Translations under genes and position numbers: made by a program | Source: an uncultured Chlorobiaceae bacterium | GTDB lineage: Bacteria > Bacteroidota > Chlorobiia > Chlorobiales > Chlorobiaceae | Direction of reading: 5' to 3' | DNA: 48,000 nt | Assembly: GCA_903865705.1 (NCBI GenBank) | Contig: CAIPKT010000190.1 | Coordinates: 1 to 48,000, forward strand | Notes under the pieces: generated by a model | Seen by the model: only the letters and a program-made list of their open reading frames with translations | Database searches by the model: none | What the model was told of the DNA's origin: nothing | In this document: in pieces, positions 17,334 to 28,000 of the stretch | Layout: every line of letters starts with the position of its first letter | How positions within the stretch are numbered: the first letter of the stretch is position 1

Positions 17334-18098
17334 ATGGTTATGAGGCTTGTTGAGAAAATTGCGCTTGTCACCGGAGCAGCGGGGGGGATAGGCAGGGCAG
17401 TGGCACTTCGCTTTGCAGAGGAAGGGGCCGTCGTTATTGCCAGCGATATCAAGGCGCTTGAATGTGCGGAGACCCTTGAACTCCTTGAACTGAGAGGAGG
17501 ACGTGGAATGTCGGCGGTTGCCGATGTGACGCAGGAAAAAGAGATTCAAGGGCTCTACCGCCAGATACAAGAGCGCTATGGGAGGCTTGATATTGTGGTG
17601 AACATTGCCGGTGGCGACTGCGAACCGGCCTCTGATGTCGAGGAGATTGACTATCTGAAAATGAGCGCCAATCTTGATTTGAACCTTAAATCCTGCATCA
17701 TCTCCTGCCGGGAGGCAGCGCGGTTGATGAAACCGCAGGGTTTTGGCAATATTGTTAACATGAGTTCGCTGGTTTATCGGGGGAGCCCTAACCAGTTTTC
17801 CTACTCGGCGGCCAAAGGGGGCATCTATGCCTTTACACGCTCACTTGCCATGTCGCTCGGGCGATTCGGCATAACGGTTAATGCCTTGGCACCAGCTCTT
17901 GTTGAGGTTCCGGCCTTTGTTGCGGCACTGGGCGCTGAACGGTGGGAGATGCTTCGCAAAGATTGCGCACAACGCTACCCACTTGGCCGGGTCGCAACGC
18001 CTCATGATGTTGCCAGTTGCGCTCTTTTTCTCGCATCCGATGACGCTGCGTTCATTACCGGCCAGATTCTGGAAATTTCCGGTGGTGCGAGGCTTTGA
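17334..18098 (+). CDS. Short-chain dehydrogenase/reductase
   Basis: This 254-residue classical SDR has the NAD(P)-binding TGAAGGIG motif at residues 13-20, the NIAG structural motif, the catalytic Ser in NMSS (residues 144-145) and the Y157-x3-K161 pair. The C-terminal part (RVATPHDVASCALFLASDDAAFITGQ) is the standard SDR ending. It should oxidise or reduce a small alcohol or carbonyl compound; the Asp after the second strand (SDIKAL) hints at NAD(H) preference. The ATG at 17334 lies four bases after AAAGGTGA; an ATG at 17340 has a better spacing and may be the true start. The substrate is unknown. Confidence 0.9.
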   Translation: MVMRLVEKIALVTGAAGGIGRAVALRFAEEGAVVIASDIKALECAETLELLELRGGRGMSAVADVTQEKEIQGLYRQIQERYGRLDIVVNIAGGDCEPASDVEEIDYLKMSANLDLNLKSCIISCREAARLMKPQGFGNIVNMSSLVYRGSPNQFSYSAAKGGIYAFTRSLAMSLGRFGITVNALAPALVEVPAFVAALGAERWEMLRKDCAQRYPLGRVATPHDVASCALFLASDDAAFITGQILEISGGARL

Positions 18099-18113
18099 CA
18101 CCGTTACTTTCGT

Positions 18114-21100
18114 TTAGTCGGTGTTAAGGATATTAAAGACGGTTGTTGTCAGTGATTTCATGCTGATGGGTTTCTGGATAAAGTTCACATTACTATCAAG
18201 ATAACTGTTGTGGGCAATAATGTCAGCCGTGTAGCCTGACATAAAAAGTGTTTTAAGCTTCGGACGAGCAGAGAGAAGTATTTTTGAAAGTTCGGCTCCA
18301 TTCATTTCCGGCATGATCACATCCGTAATCAGCAAGTCAATAGTGCCGTTATAGTTTTCAGCACTTTTTATGGCATCTGCGGCTGAAAGGGCATTAAATA
18401 CCTTGTAGCCATTGCGCTCAAGAATCATTATACAGATCGAGAGAATATCCGGTTCATCTTCCACGATCAGGATAGTCTGATGGCCTTTAAGAATTAATGC
18501 CTTCGTCGAGGTTTTCTGAACAGCTTTCGATTGTAGCTTATTCAAGGGAAGACGAATGGTGAAGGTCGTTCCTTTTCCAAGCTCGCTTTGGCATTCGATC
18601 TTGCCGTTATTCTGATTGATTATCCCATAGACTGTTGAGAGACCAAGGCCAGTGCCTTTTTCACCCTCTTTTGTGGTGAAAAAGGGCTCGAAAATATGTT
18701 CTAGATCGTATTGATTAATACCGGAACCATCATCACGAACAGAAAGCGTCACATAGCCTTTGGAGTGATTATCGGGGTTTCCGCATTCAAGAGTAATTGT
18801 GCCGTTACCGCTTATGGCATCACGGGCGTTGACACAGAGGTTGACAAGAATCTGGTCGATCTGCGATGGATCAATGTTTACTTGTGAGTTTTTGCTGCCA
18901 GGTTTCCATATCAGTTTGATATGTTCACCGATGAGCCGCTGCAGCAAGGGAAGCATCTCTTCGATCGCGACATTCAGTTCAAGAATTTTTGGAATGACAA
19001 CCTGTTTTCGGGCAAAGGCAATCAGTTGCTGGGTCAGATTAGCCGAACGGGTTGCCGACTGACGGATGGCTTCAAGATGGGGATAGACTTTATGGGATGT
19101 TTCAAAGAGTTCAAGGGCTATTTCAGAGTGCCCGAGAATAACGAAGAGCATGTTGTTGAAGTCATGTGCTATCCCCCCGGCCAGTTGTCCTATCATCTCC
19201 ATCTTCTGGGACTGCTGAAGCTGAACTTCAAGTTTCTCCTTCTCCTTCTGATTCTTCTTGAGTTCCGTTAAATCGATAAATGAACCAGCAATAAAAACAG
19301 GCTCTTCTTTCTCATTGAACACGATTCTTGCCGTATTACTGATCGTGGCTATAGTCCCATCCATGAGGTGAAAGTCGGCTTCAACATTATTCAGATAGCC
19401 TTGCTTCAGGAGAAGATCCCAGAATGGCACACTATCTTGCGGGAGAACACAGGGCGTTTGTATTTCATTGGAAAACCATAATTCCAGTTCAGAGATCTTG
19501 CACCTTAAAATATCCAGACAGCATTGATTTGCAGTGATGACTTTTCCGTCAAGGGTTAACTGGTATAGTCCAACCGGGACACTGTCAAACAATTCCCGGT
19601 AATTTTTTTCACTCTCTTGCAGAGCTTGCTCGCTTTGCAGCCGCTCCAGTTCTCCGCCTGCACGAACGGAAACCATTTTCAGTACAGCTTCTATAGACTT
19701 GCGATTTTTAAGCGGGCAGTTACCAATCGCGGTAATCAGACCGATTGGTTGACCGGTATGGTCAAAGAGCGTTTCACCAGCATAATTTTCCGCCTGCAGA
19801 TTCCGGAGAACCTGATTGTGCTGACAAAATTGACTCAACTTACTCGCCGGGAAATAACCCATCTTATTGTCGATGGCATAATCGCCGGGTGTATCGGTTC
19901 GGGTATAGACCAAATTATCCTCAAAATGACCATTATTCCAGACAGCCAGCGTTTTGCAGGTCAATCCATCATGATTGAGGCTGTCAATGCGGACAAAGTC
20001 AATATCGAAGTTTATTGCGATGTATCGGGCAAGAGCTTTAAAAAATGGCTCTTTTTGTAAGCCGTAGCTTGAATAAGAAAGAAATAGCTGTAAATCATCA
20101 GTATTTTTTCGCTCAGTGATGTCAATACCTATACCGATCAGGAAAGGGTTACCGTCAGTGATTATTCTTCTGCCAGTCATCAAAAACCAGCGAAACTGGG
20201 GGCCACCATGAACAAGTACTCTTACCTCCAAATTTTCTTCAATGCCATGCTTAAGTACATTCACCAACTTTTCGAGAAAAAATGCCCGATCTTCCGGATG
20301 TATGGTTGAAATCACCAGAGTATCAGCCATCTCGCTTTCCATTTTCCCGACAATATCATCTCGCAGGCAGGCGTTCCACCCCGCATAGTATCCACTGGCA
20401 CCAACCATATAAAATGTGTCGTTAATACTGGCAATAATGGTTTTACTGAAAGCCTGCTCGTTTTTCCCGATCTCCTTTGCAATCTTCAGTTCGGAAATGT
20501 CAATAACGATTCCAGCGTATCGGTTAACCTGACCATCATCTCCAATAAAGGGCGTACCTTTAGTCATTATCCAATGCTCCTGACCGGAAACCAGGACACG
20601 CCACTCAACGACAAACTGCCTCCTGCGTTCTATTGCTTTAAGGAAGATTTGTTCAGTCTGCACCCTGTCTTCAGGTATGATGGATTGAATCCATGTATCT
20701 AAGGTGGCATCGCTGAAGAGTGGATCCAAGCCAAAAAGGCTCCAAATCTCATCCGACCATTGAATGCTGTTTGTCCGTAAATCCCACTCCCAACTGCCAC
20801 TATGGGTTGCATCAATAATGAGTTGCTGGCGTTCATTACTGACGCGCATGCCTTGCTCAATCTTTTTTTGTTTGCTGATATCAGTGAGAATAACACGGCA
20901 CTCCTTGGCGTTATCAATGAGGACAGCGTCAATACGGAAAACTTTATTGTCGATGGCAGATATGCCTGACTGGAATAGCTTGACCTCGCAATAATCAGGT
21001 TCTTTGTGGTCGAATACACTTTTCAGAAGGTTCCGAAAGGTTTTGCGGTCTTCAGCAACAAAAAAGTGTTCCAGCCGTTTTCCGCGCAACAGGGATCTAT

Positions 21101-21422
21101 CAACGTCAAGCATCTTCGTGGCAGTCAAGTTTGCCGAGACGATCTTGCTGTTTGGTGCAATGGTCAGGTATCCAAGTGGAGCGAAGTCATAAAGATCGGT
21201 GTAACGTTCAAGAGTATTTTCCAGTTCTTCTCTTGAGTGAATCAGTTCTTGCCGCTGTTCTTCAAGTTCGACTTGGTGAACCCCCAGTTCATGAATCAAC
21301 CGGATGATATCCTCCGCTGAAAAGGACGTACTCGAGTTTGTCTGTTGACTTGTTGGCCGGTGCAGCTTAGCCTGAGTTTGTAATTCAGAAATGTCATCCG
21401 GATAAGTGCGATTTTGATGCAT
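18114..21422 (-). CDS. Hybrid sensor histidine kinase with multiple PAS domains, a GAF-like domain and a receiver
   Basis: This 1102-residue protein has no clear membrane span. From the N-terminus it shows a short coiled coil, PAS domains near 75-190, 200-315 and 320-440, a GAF-like region near 450-600 and another PAS near 610-725. Then come the HisKA helix with His753 in GGIAHDFNN, a HATPase domain (N-box LVNLCVNARDAI, G-boxes DDGSGI and GTGLGL) and a C-terminal receiver with Asp1034 in LITDVIMPEMNG. The first receiver acids are in LIVEDEPD. It should sense cytoplasmic redox, light or ligand signals and phosphorylate its own receiver. It starts 17 bases after the CheB-CheR gene and is probably cotranscribed. 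No output DNA-binding protein is nearby. Confidence 0.92.
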   Translation of the reverse strand: MHQNRTYPDDISELQTQAKLHRPTSQQTNSSTSFSAEDIIRLIHELGVHQVELEEQRQELIHSREELENTLERYTDLYDFAPLGYLTIAPNSKIVSANLTATKMLDVDRSLLRGKRLEHFFVAEDRKTFRNLLKSVFDHKEPDYCEVKLFQSGISAIDNKVFRIDAVLIDNAKECRVILTDISKQKKIEQGMRVSNERQQLIIDATHSGSWEWDLRTNSIQWSDEIWSLFGLDPLFSDATLDTWIQSIIPEDRVQTEQIFLKAIERRRQFVVEWRVLVSGQEHWIMTKGTPFIGDDGQVNRYAGIVIDISELKIAKEIGKNEQAFSKTIIASINDTFYMVGASGYYAGWNACLRDDIVGKMESEMADTLVISTIHPEDRAFFLEKLVNVLKHGIEENLEVRVLVHGGPQFRWFLMTGRRIITDGNPFLIGIGIDITERKNTDDLQLFLSYSSYGLQKEPFFKALARYIAINFDIDFVRIDSLNHDGLTCKTLAVWNNGHFEDNLVYTRTDTPGDYAIDNKMGYFPASKLSQFCQHNQVLRNLQAENYAGETLFDHTGQPIGLITAIGNCPLKNRKSIEAVLKMVSVRAGGELERLQSEQALQESEKNYRELFDSVPVGLYQLTLDGKVITANQCCLDILRCKISELELWFSNEIQTPCVLPQDSVPFWDLLLKQGYLNNVEADFHLMDGTIATISNTARIVFNEKEEPVFIAGSFIDLTELKKNQKEKEKLEVQLQQSQKMEMIGQLAGGIAHDFNNMLFVILGHSEIALELFETSHKVYPHLEAIRQSATRSANLTQQLIAFARKQVVIPKILELNVAIEEMLPLLQRLIGEHIKLIWKPGSKNSQVNIDPSQIDQILVNLCVNARDAISGNGTITLECGNPDNHSKGYVTLSVRDDGSGINQYDLEHIFEPFFTTKEGEKGTGLGLSTVYGIINQNNGKIECQSELGKGTTFTIRLPLNKLQSKAVQKTSTKALILKGHQTILIVEDEPDILSICIMILERNGYKVFNALSAADAIKSAENYNGTIDLLITDVIMPEMNGAELSKILLSARPKLKTLFMSGYTADIIAHNSYLDSNVNFIQKPISMKSLTTTVFNILNTD

Positions 21423-21439
21423 AAGGAGTTCTTCCCGAT

Positions 21440-24400
21440 TCAGATGTTGTCAGAAATCTGGTTTGGGTCGTTAATTTCAAAAAATGTCGTACAGAGTTGA
21501 TAAGTTTTTTCAGTTCCCTTTTGCAATCTGTTCGATGCACTGACTTTAATCCATCGGATCTTCTGATCCTGAGGATGGACAATGCCCATAACAACACCAT
21601 TTACAGGCTTGCCTGAGCGCAAGGCGACTACGGCAGGGTGTTTCTCATGAGGAAAGTCGGATCCATCGGTCTGGACAAGTTTCCATGGAAGGTCGGCAAC
21701 GTTGTAACCTTGCATTTCTTGCATGGAAATTCCTGTAATCCGCTCGGCTTCTCGATTTGTTATGACAATATTTCCTTCTGAATCCTGAAGCATGATTCCA
21801 ACGGGCATGGTATCGATCAAAAACCGGAAATTTTTCTCAATATCCCGCAGATTCTGCTCCAGTTTTTTGGCGACACTGATATCAGTAAAGGTAATCACAA
21901 GCCCGTTGATGCGGTTTTCATGTGTACGGTAAGGCATGATTTTGACGGTAAACCAGCGGTCTTTGCTTGCGGAAACCTGTTTTTCACTGAAAACAAGAGT
22001 ATTGAGTACCTCAAGGGCATCGTTAGCCAGGTTGGGATATTCCAGATCGGTAACAATATCCGTTATAGGGCGTCCGACATCGCTTGCGATCAGTTTGATG
22101 ATGGCAGATGTCTGGTTGGTGAAACGGCGTATGTTAAGTTTATCATCAAGAAAAAGAGTTGCAATGTCAGTGCTGTTCAGCAGGTTTTTCATGTCGTTGT
22201 TGGCCTCTGAAAGGTCAGTCACTTTTGACTGCAGTTCATGGTTCACGGTCTGCAACTCTTCGTTCAGTGACTGCATTTCCTCTTTTGATGTGGTCAACTC
22301 TTCATTGGTGCTCTGCATTTCCTCATTGGCCGATTGCATCTCTTCATTGGTGCTCTTGAGTTCCTCTTCTGAGGTCTGCATCTCTTCACGTATGGTGATA
22401 ATCTCTTCTTTGGCTCTTTTAAGGTCCTTACTAAGAGAAATAAACTTGCTGTTGTTGTTTACATCTGCAAGTGGAGTCTGACCAGAAGTATCTTGTTCTT
22501 TCATTGCAACGTCAGCAAAAACAATCATGATCATGTTTTTGAGGGTATCCGGATTTTCAATAAGCTTTACCGTCAAATCAACGGGATGCTTTTCTCCGTT
22601 TGATTCGACGATCACTCCCTTTTTGGAGGCCTCTCCTTTCTGGCGAAGAACATTTCCGAAAAGAAGATTCAGCTCGTAGCGAATCCCTTCCCTTGCCATA
22701 GCTAAAATATTCAGGTTGGCTTTTCCTGTTGCCGGTTCCAAATATTTGCCAGTACGACCGTTGATAAACAGAATCTCTCCATTCTCATTTGTCAGGACTG
22801 CCGCAGGAGTATAATGCTGGAGCAGGATCTTTTCGCTTATAGTTTTAAGATTAAGTTCGGATGTTGTTGGTTTGATCTGTGATTCCGGAATATTCGGCAT
22901 ATCCTTTAAATAATTGGTAAAGGAAGATGGGAAATCAAAAGGTTCAGGCTTGACTGACTTATGAATATGAAGGAAAAAACGGGCTTTGCTGTCAAGCGGT
23001 TGAAACAGTTGGTTATTGGTACCGACCGTTTCAGAGCTACCAAGAAAGAGAATTCCTCCGGGATTCAGGCTGTAATGAAACAATTGTATCAGTTTTTTCT
23101 GGAGATCATTCTCCATGTAGATCAAAAGATTGCGGCAAATGACAATATCGATTTTGCTGAAAGGTGGATCCATAATGATATTATGGGGTGCAAATACAAT
23201 TGAATCGCGAATTTCTCTTGTAATCTTGTAACCCGGGTCATCTTTTTCAAAGTATTGTTTGATACGGCCGGGAGAAACATCCGCAGTAATATTGGCGTGA
23301 TAATATCCGGAACGAGCCTTATCAATTGCATTTTTGTCGAGGTCCGTTGCAAATATCTGGAGTTTAAAATTACCGGTATGTTTCATTGTGGCAAGGACTT
23401 CTCTGAACACAATAGCAAGAGAATAGGCTTCCTCTCCTGTTGAACACCCTGCAACCCATGCCCGAATAATACCGCCAGATGGTCGGGAAGCAAGGATAGA
23501 TGTAATACCTTTTTGTTTAATGGATTCCCAGGCATCTGAATCCCGAAAAAATCTGGTTACACCTATCAGTAATTCCTTGAAAAGCAGCTCAATTTCATTT
23601 GGATTCTCCTGAAGATAACGGACATAGCTGGAAATTTTTTCAATTTCATGAATACCCATGCGTCGTTCGATACGGCGATAAATCGTGTTCTTCTTGTAGT
23701 GTAAAAAATCATGCCCTGTCTTTGTACGCAGAAGAATAATAATTTTATTAAGCGAACTCAGGGTTTTCGTTTCTAAGGATGATGCAACAGGTATTGAGAT
23801 GGCGGGAACATATTTCAAATAAGAAATAATTTTTGACGGGAGAGACTCCGCTGCTGCTACGATGTCAGCCAGTCCTTCATCAATAGCGCTTTGGGGCATT
23901 CCGTCAAACTTCGATGAAGCTGGATCCTGTACAAAAACGCCACCACCTTTTTCCTTGATGGCGCGTAGTCCAAGTGTTCCATCGGAACCCATACCAGAGA
24001 GAATAACTCCTATGGAATAGTGCTTAAGGTCGTCCGCCATGGAACGGAAAAAGAAATCAATTGGAAGCCTCAGACCACGAGGTTTGACCATATCAAACAG
24101 ATATAATACTCCGCGCAGTATCGTCATGTTCTGGTTTGGAGGAATCAGATAGACATGATTTGGCTCAATTTTAAGATTGTCGGTGACCTGGCAGACCGGC
24201 ATTTCGGTAACCCGCTGAAGCAGTTCAACCATAATTCCCTTGTGGGTAGGATCAAGGTGCTGTACGATGACAAATGCCATGCCGCAGGGATAAGGAACAT
24301 TCTTCAGAAACAGCTCGAGTGCTTCAAGTCCACCGGCTGAAGAACCAATGCCAATAACAGGAAAAGGAATTGCTTCTGGAGGTATGATGGTAATGTCTTC

Positions 24401-24442
24401 AGCCTCTTCTATTTGATGATGGACGGGTGTCTTTTTTTTCAT
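21440..24442 (-). CDS. CheB-CheR-PAS fusion signalling protein
   Basis: This 1000-residue protein joins a CheB methylesterase domain (residues about 27-215; Ser34/35 in GIGSSAGG, His62 in VQHLDP, Asp near 160 in GMGSDG) to a CheR methyltransferase (about 225-490; VAGCSTGEEAYSLA and VICRNLLIYM). Next are a PAS-like region (about 535-650), a heptad-repeat coiled coil (about 667-744, repeats of EEMQS/NEELQ type) and two more PAS domains. The usual receiver of CheB is absent. Such fusions are thought to add and remove methyl groups on sensory proteins outside flagellar chemotaxis. No MCP, CheA or CheW gene is present here. With the downstream hybrid kinase it forms a two-gene unit. Confidence 0.92.
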   Translation of the reverse strand: MKKKTPVHHQIEEAEDITIIPPEAIPFPVIGIGSSAGGLEALELFLKNVPYPCGMAFVIVQHLDPTHKGIMVELLQRVTEMPVCQVTDNLKIEPNHVYLIPPNQNMTILRGVLYLFDMVKPRGLRLPIDFFFRSMADDLKHYSIGVILSGMGSDGTLGLRAIKEKGGGVFVQDPASSKFDGMPQSAIDEGLADIVAAAESLPSKIISYLKYVPAISIPVASSLETKTLSSLNKIIILLRTKTGHDFLHYKKNTIYRRIERRMGIHEIEKISSYVRYLQENPNEIELLFKELLIGVTRFFRDSDAWESIKQKGITSILASRPSGGIIRAWVAGCSTGEEAYSLAIVFREVLATMKHTGNFKLQIFATDLDKNAIDKARSGYYHANITADVSPGRIKQYFEKDDPGYKITREIRDSIVFAPHNIIMDPPFSKIDIVICRNLLIYMENDLQKKLIQLFHYSLNPGGILFLGSSETVGTNNQLFQPLDSKARFFLHIHKSVKPEPFDFPSSFTNYLKDMPNIPESQIKPTTSELNLKTISEKILLQHYTPAAVLTNENGEILFINGRTGKYLEPATGKANLNILAMAREGIRYELNLLFGNVLRQKGEASKKGVIVESNGEKHPVDLTVKLIENPDTLKNMIMIVFADVAMKEQDTSGQTPLADVNNNSKFISLSKDLKRAKEEIITIREEMQTSEEELKSTNEEMQSANEEMQSTNEELTTSKEEMQSLNEELQTVNHELQSKVTDLSEANNDMKNLLNSTDIATLFLDDKLNIRRFTNQTSAIIKLIASDVGRPITDIVTDLEYPNLANDALEVLNTLVFSEKQVSASKDRWFTVKIMPYRTHENRINGLVITFTDISVAKKLEQNLRDIEKNFRFLIDTMPVGIMLQDSEGNIVITNREAERITGISMQEMQGYNVADLPWKLVQTDGSDFPHEKHPAVVALRSGKPVNGVVMGIVHPQDQKIRWIKVSASNRLQKGTEKTYQLCTTFFEINDPNQISDNI

Positions 24443-25044
24443 GATATAGCCCTGTTTTGAGGACTTGAACCTTTAATCCTAAATTTGCAACAATAGCTCT
24501 GAAACCATCATCATCTCCTGTATATGACTTTTCTGAGACTTCTGCCTGGCAAGTTTCATTACTCAATTTGAGTGTTAATATAGTTAATTGCATTCTATTG
24601 TCTTCAAAAACATCTTTTATTCCTCCATTGGTACGACTGCCTGATCAGGGAATGAACAGGCGTTTGTGACCGCATCATAGATGCATACGGTGTGAAGCCT
24701 GTTACCCCTTCATTTTTTTCCTTTAATGGAAATTGTCATCAATTAAAAATGGTTTGTTACCTTGAGTAGCAGAGATTAAAACGTGTTACGCCTGTTTGTT
24801 ACTCCTCTTTTGAGTTGGCATTGAAAATTGTTGTACTTTCCATAAAAATTGAGCTGATAAGCGCTCCTCAAGAATTGATTCCGTAGTAAACAAGCCAGAG
24901 CGTAAACTGATCCACATGTAAATCAAGAAAGAGGTCCCATAATCCTGAATCTCGGTTTAAAACGAATTACGGAGTCACTTGTTACTGAGCGCTTACAGTA
25001 CGTTATTGGTTGCTTGATGCAGGATTGAAAAGGTTTAAAAAGTT
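24443..25044. other. Intergenic region between divergent genes
   Basis: About 600 bases without a convincing gene. It should hold the promoters of the CheB-CheR gene (-) and the FAD oxidoreductase (+). A degenerate direct repeat is visible: 24776-24803 and 24957-24986 both start TTAAAACG and end TTGTTACT, with a TTACG or similar core. I see no tRNA, no insertion element and no clear terminator. Confidence 0.5.
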
Positions 25045-28000
25045 ATGACGTTAACCACAGCTCTCGAAGCCGCAAAGGCTTCTTCGAACGCCTCGCGTGA
25101 GATTCCTTTTAACTATACCTCTGCTGGTGACCGACAGGCGATATCGTTCCTGCTGGGTCCCGATATTGTGCAGATGCTTGATGAACTGCGCGATCTGCGG
25201 GTTACCGGAAGGTCGGCGCGGTTGCTGATGGGCATTATTGGTGAAATTCTCATTCACCGCCGCAATCCGTATCTCTTTCAGGAGCTGGTGAACTCTTCGG
25301 CCCGGCGCCGTCGCCTTTTTGAGAGGGCTTTTGCTGAGCTGGATACTATTGCCGACATGGGAAATGGTGAAACAAGGATTTCCTCTATTGTGGGTGCAGT
25401 GCGTGAACAGCTTGAACGGTTTCGGTCGGCTATTGAGAAGACACCTGAACTCCGCCGCCGCCTGAAGCGTGAGCTTGGTGCCGTGGTTGGTGTGAAAAAT
25501 GTTCTCTTTGATCCTTTTTCTCTTGCAGCCCATGCAACTGATGCAACAGACTGGAGGCTTCACCTCCCTGTTGCCGTGGTGACTCCTGACGAGGAGGGGC
25601 AGGTTGCGCCGCTGATTACGGCGATTGCAGCACTTGGGCTCAATATTATTCCTCGGGGTGCCGGGACGGGGTTGACCGGGGGAGCTGTGCCGTTGCGGTC
25701 GAGGTGCGTGATTATCAATACCGAAAAACTTAACCGTATCCGGGGAATCTCGGTGCGTGATTTTCAGCTTGAAAATGGTCAGATATCCCCGGCATCGGTG
25801 ATTGATGTTGAGGCAGGTGTGGTCACTGAAAAAGCAATGGAGGAGGCTGATGAGCATGGCCTTGTTTTTGCTACCGATCCAACGAGTGAGTGGGCTTGTA
25901 CGGTAGGAGGAAATATTGCTGAAAATGCCGGGGGTAAAATGGCTGTTCGCTGGGGTACCTGTATCGACAACCTGCTTGAGTGGCGTATGGCAATGCCTTC
26001 GGGAGAAAACTGGACGGTAAAGCGTGCTGATCACCAGTTGCGGAAAATCATGCATGAGGATACGGTTACCTTTGAAGTGTGGAACGGATCGGGTAAGAGG
26101 ATTGATCGTATTGAATTGCTCGGAACTGATATTCGGAAAAAAGGGCTTTGGAAGGATATTACCAACAAGGCGCTCGGGGGAGTACCGGGACTCCAGAAGG
26201 AGGGGACTGACGGAGTTATTACCTCAGCTCTTTTTGTGCTTTATCCGAAGTATCCTGAAAAAAGGACACTCTGCCTTGAGTTTTTCGGGCCTGATATGGA
26301 TGAGGCGAGCAGGGTGATTCTTGAGCTGTCGAAAATATTCCCGCTCCATTCTGAAAATCGTGAAGCGCTGCTTGCGCTTGAACATTTTGATGATGAGTAT
26401 ATCCGGGCTATAGATTACAAGGTTAAGGCTCCGCGTGCCCAGACACCGAAAGCGGTGCTACTGATCGATATTGCCGGCAAAAGCCAGGCGGAGGTACAGA
26501 GTGGTGTGGATCGGGTTGAACGGCTGCTTGAGCCTCATCCCAACACCTTGATGTTTCTGGCCAGGGATAATGCTGAGGGTGTCCGCTTTTGGGCCGATCG
26601 TAAAAAGCTTGGTGCGATTGCCCGGCGAACGAACGCTTTCAAGCTTAATGAGGATATTGTTATTCCGCTTGAAGCGCTTGCCGAGTTTTCGCGCTTTATC
26701 GACAAACTCAATATTGAGGAGGAGCGTTATGCCCAGCGTCGTTTTGTTGTGCATGCACGTGATATTCTTTTAACGTCAAAAGTAAGCGGGGACGGTGGCC
26801 AGTTTGCTTCAAAGATTCCGGCAGGAGTTGAGCTTTGCCGCCTGTTTAGTGAAAAGATCGATGCGGAGTCTGAGGATTCGCTTCGCTCACTTGCTGTTGT
26901 GCAGGAGCTTTGCAATGGGCTTGGAGAGCTGGTACAGGGTTATCCTGACTTGCAGGCCGCTCTTGATGGCTCTTACCAGCATGTCCGCGACCGCCGTATT
27001 GTGCTGGCCACGCACATGCATGCTGGCGATGGCAATGTCCATGTCAATGTGCCGGTACTTTCAAACGACAGACCTATGCTTGAGCGTGCAGACAAGGTGA
27101 TTGACCATGTAATGGAAAAAGTGGTCTCTCTTGGCGGTGTAGTCTCCGGTGAGCATGGTATTGGAGTTACCAAGCTTAAATATCTCGATCCAGCCATTGT
27201 TGAAGAGCTTTCGCGGTATCGTCGACGGGTTGATCCGAAGGGGATCATGAACCCCGGCAAGCTCGATGATTATGAAGTGCTTGATTATATTTTTACTCCG
27301 TCATTCAATCGCCTTGAGCTTGAGGCTCATATTCTCAGACGGGCCCAGATTGAGGAACTTTCTAAAAAAGTTGATTACTGTATCCGGTGCGGCAAGTGCA
27401 AGACGGACTGCTGTGTCTACTATCCGGCGCGGGGGATGTTCTACCATCCCCGGAACAAGAATCTTGCGATTGGGTCGCTGATTGAGGCATTGCTTTTTGA
27501 TGCTCAGCGTGAGCGCACGACCGACTTTGCTCTTTTGAAGTGGCTTGAAGAGGTGGCCGATCACTGTACCATCTGCCATAAATGTCTCAAGCCATGCCCG
27601 GTCGATATTGATAGCGGTGAGGTTTCGGTGCTCGAGCGCGAAATCTTGTCGGAGTGGGGCTTCAAGCACTCTTCACCGGTTACTGAATTGACCCTTCGCT
27701 ACCTCGAAAGCCGTTCACCCGTGTTTAATGCGCTCTTTCGTCGTGCGGTGTTACGTGTTGGCGGGGCTGTTCAGCGGTCGGGCAATAGGCTCTCTTCGTT
27801 GTTGCTGCCTGAGAATGATCCGCTCGCGTTTTATCCGCTCAAGCTGCTGAGCTCGCCTGTTCCTCCGGTACCTGATGGTACTTTGCGGGATGTTCTGCCG
27901 GAGTGCGGCCCTGACCAGGTGCTTGTTTTTGAGCCTGCCGGAGTGGTTACCAGCAACGTTTTTTATTTTCCGGGATGCGGCTCCGAGCGGATGAACTCTT

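Noticed and set aside
25051-26055. 334-residue minus-strand frame
   Set aside because: It lies wholly antisense to the FAD oxidoreductase, has His/Asn/Arg-rich composition and no known motifs; a shadow of a GC-rich third-position pattern.
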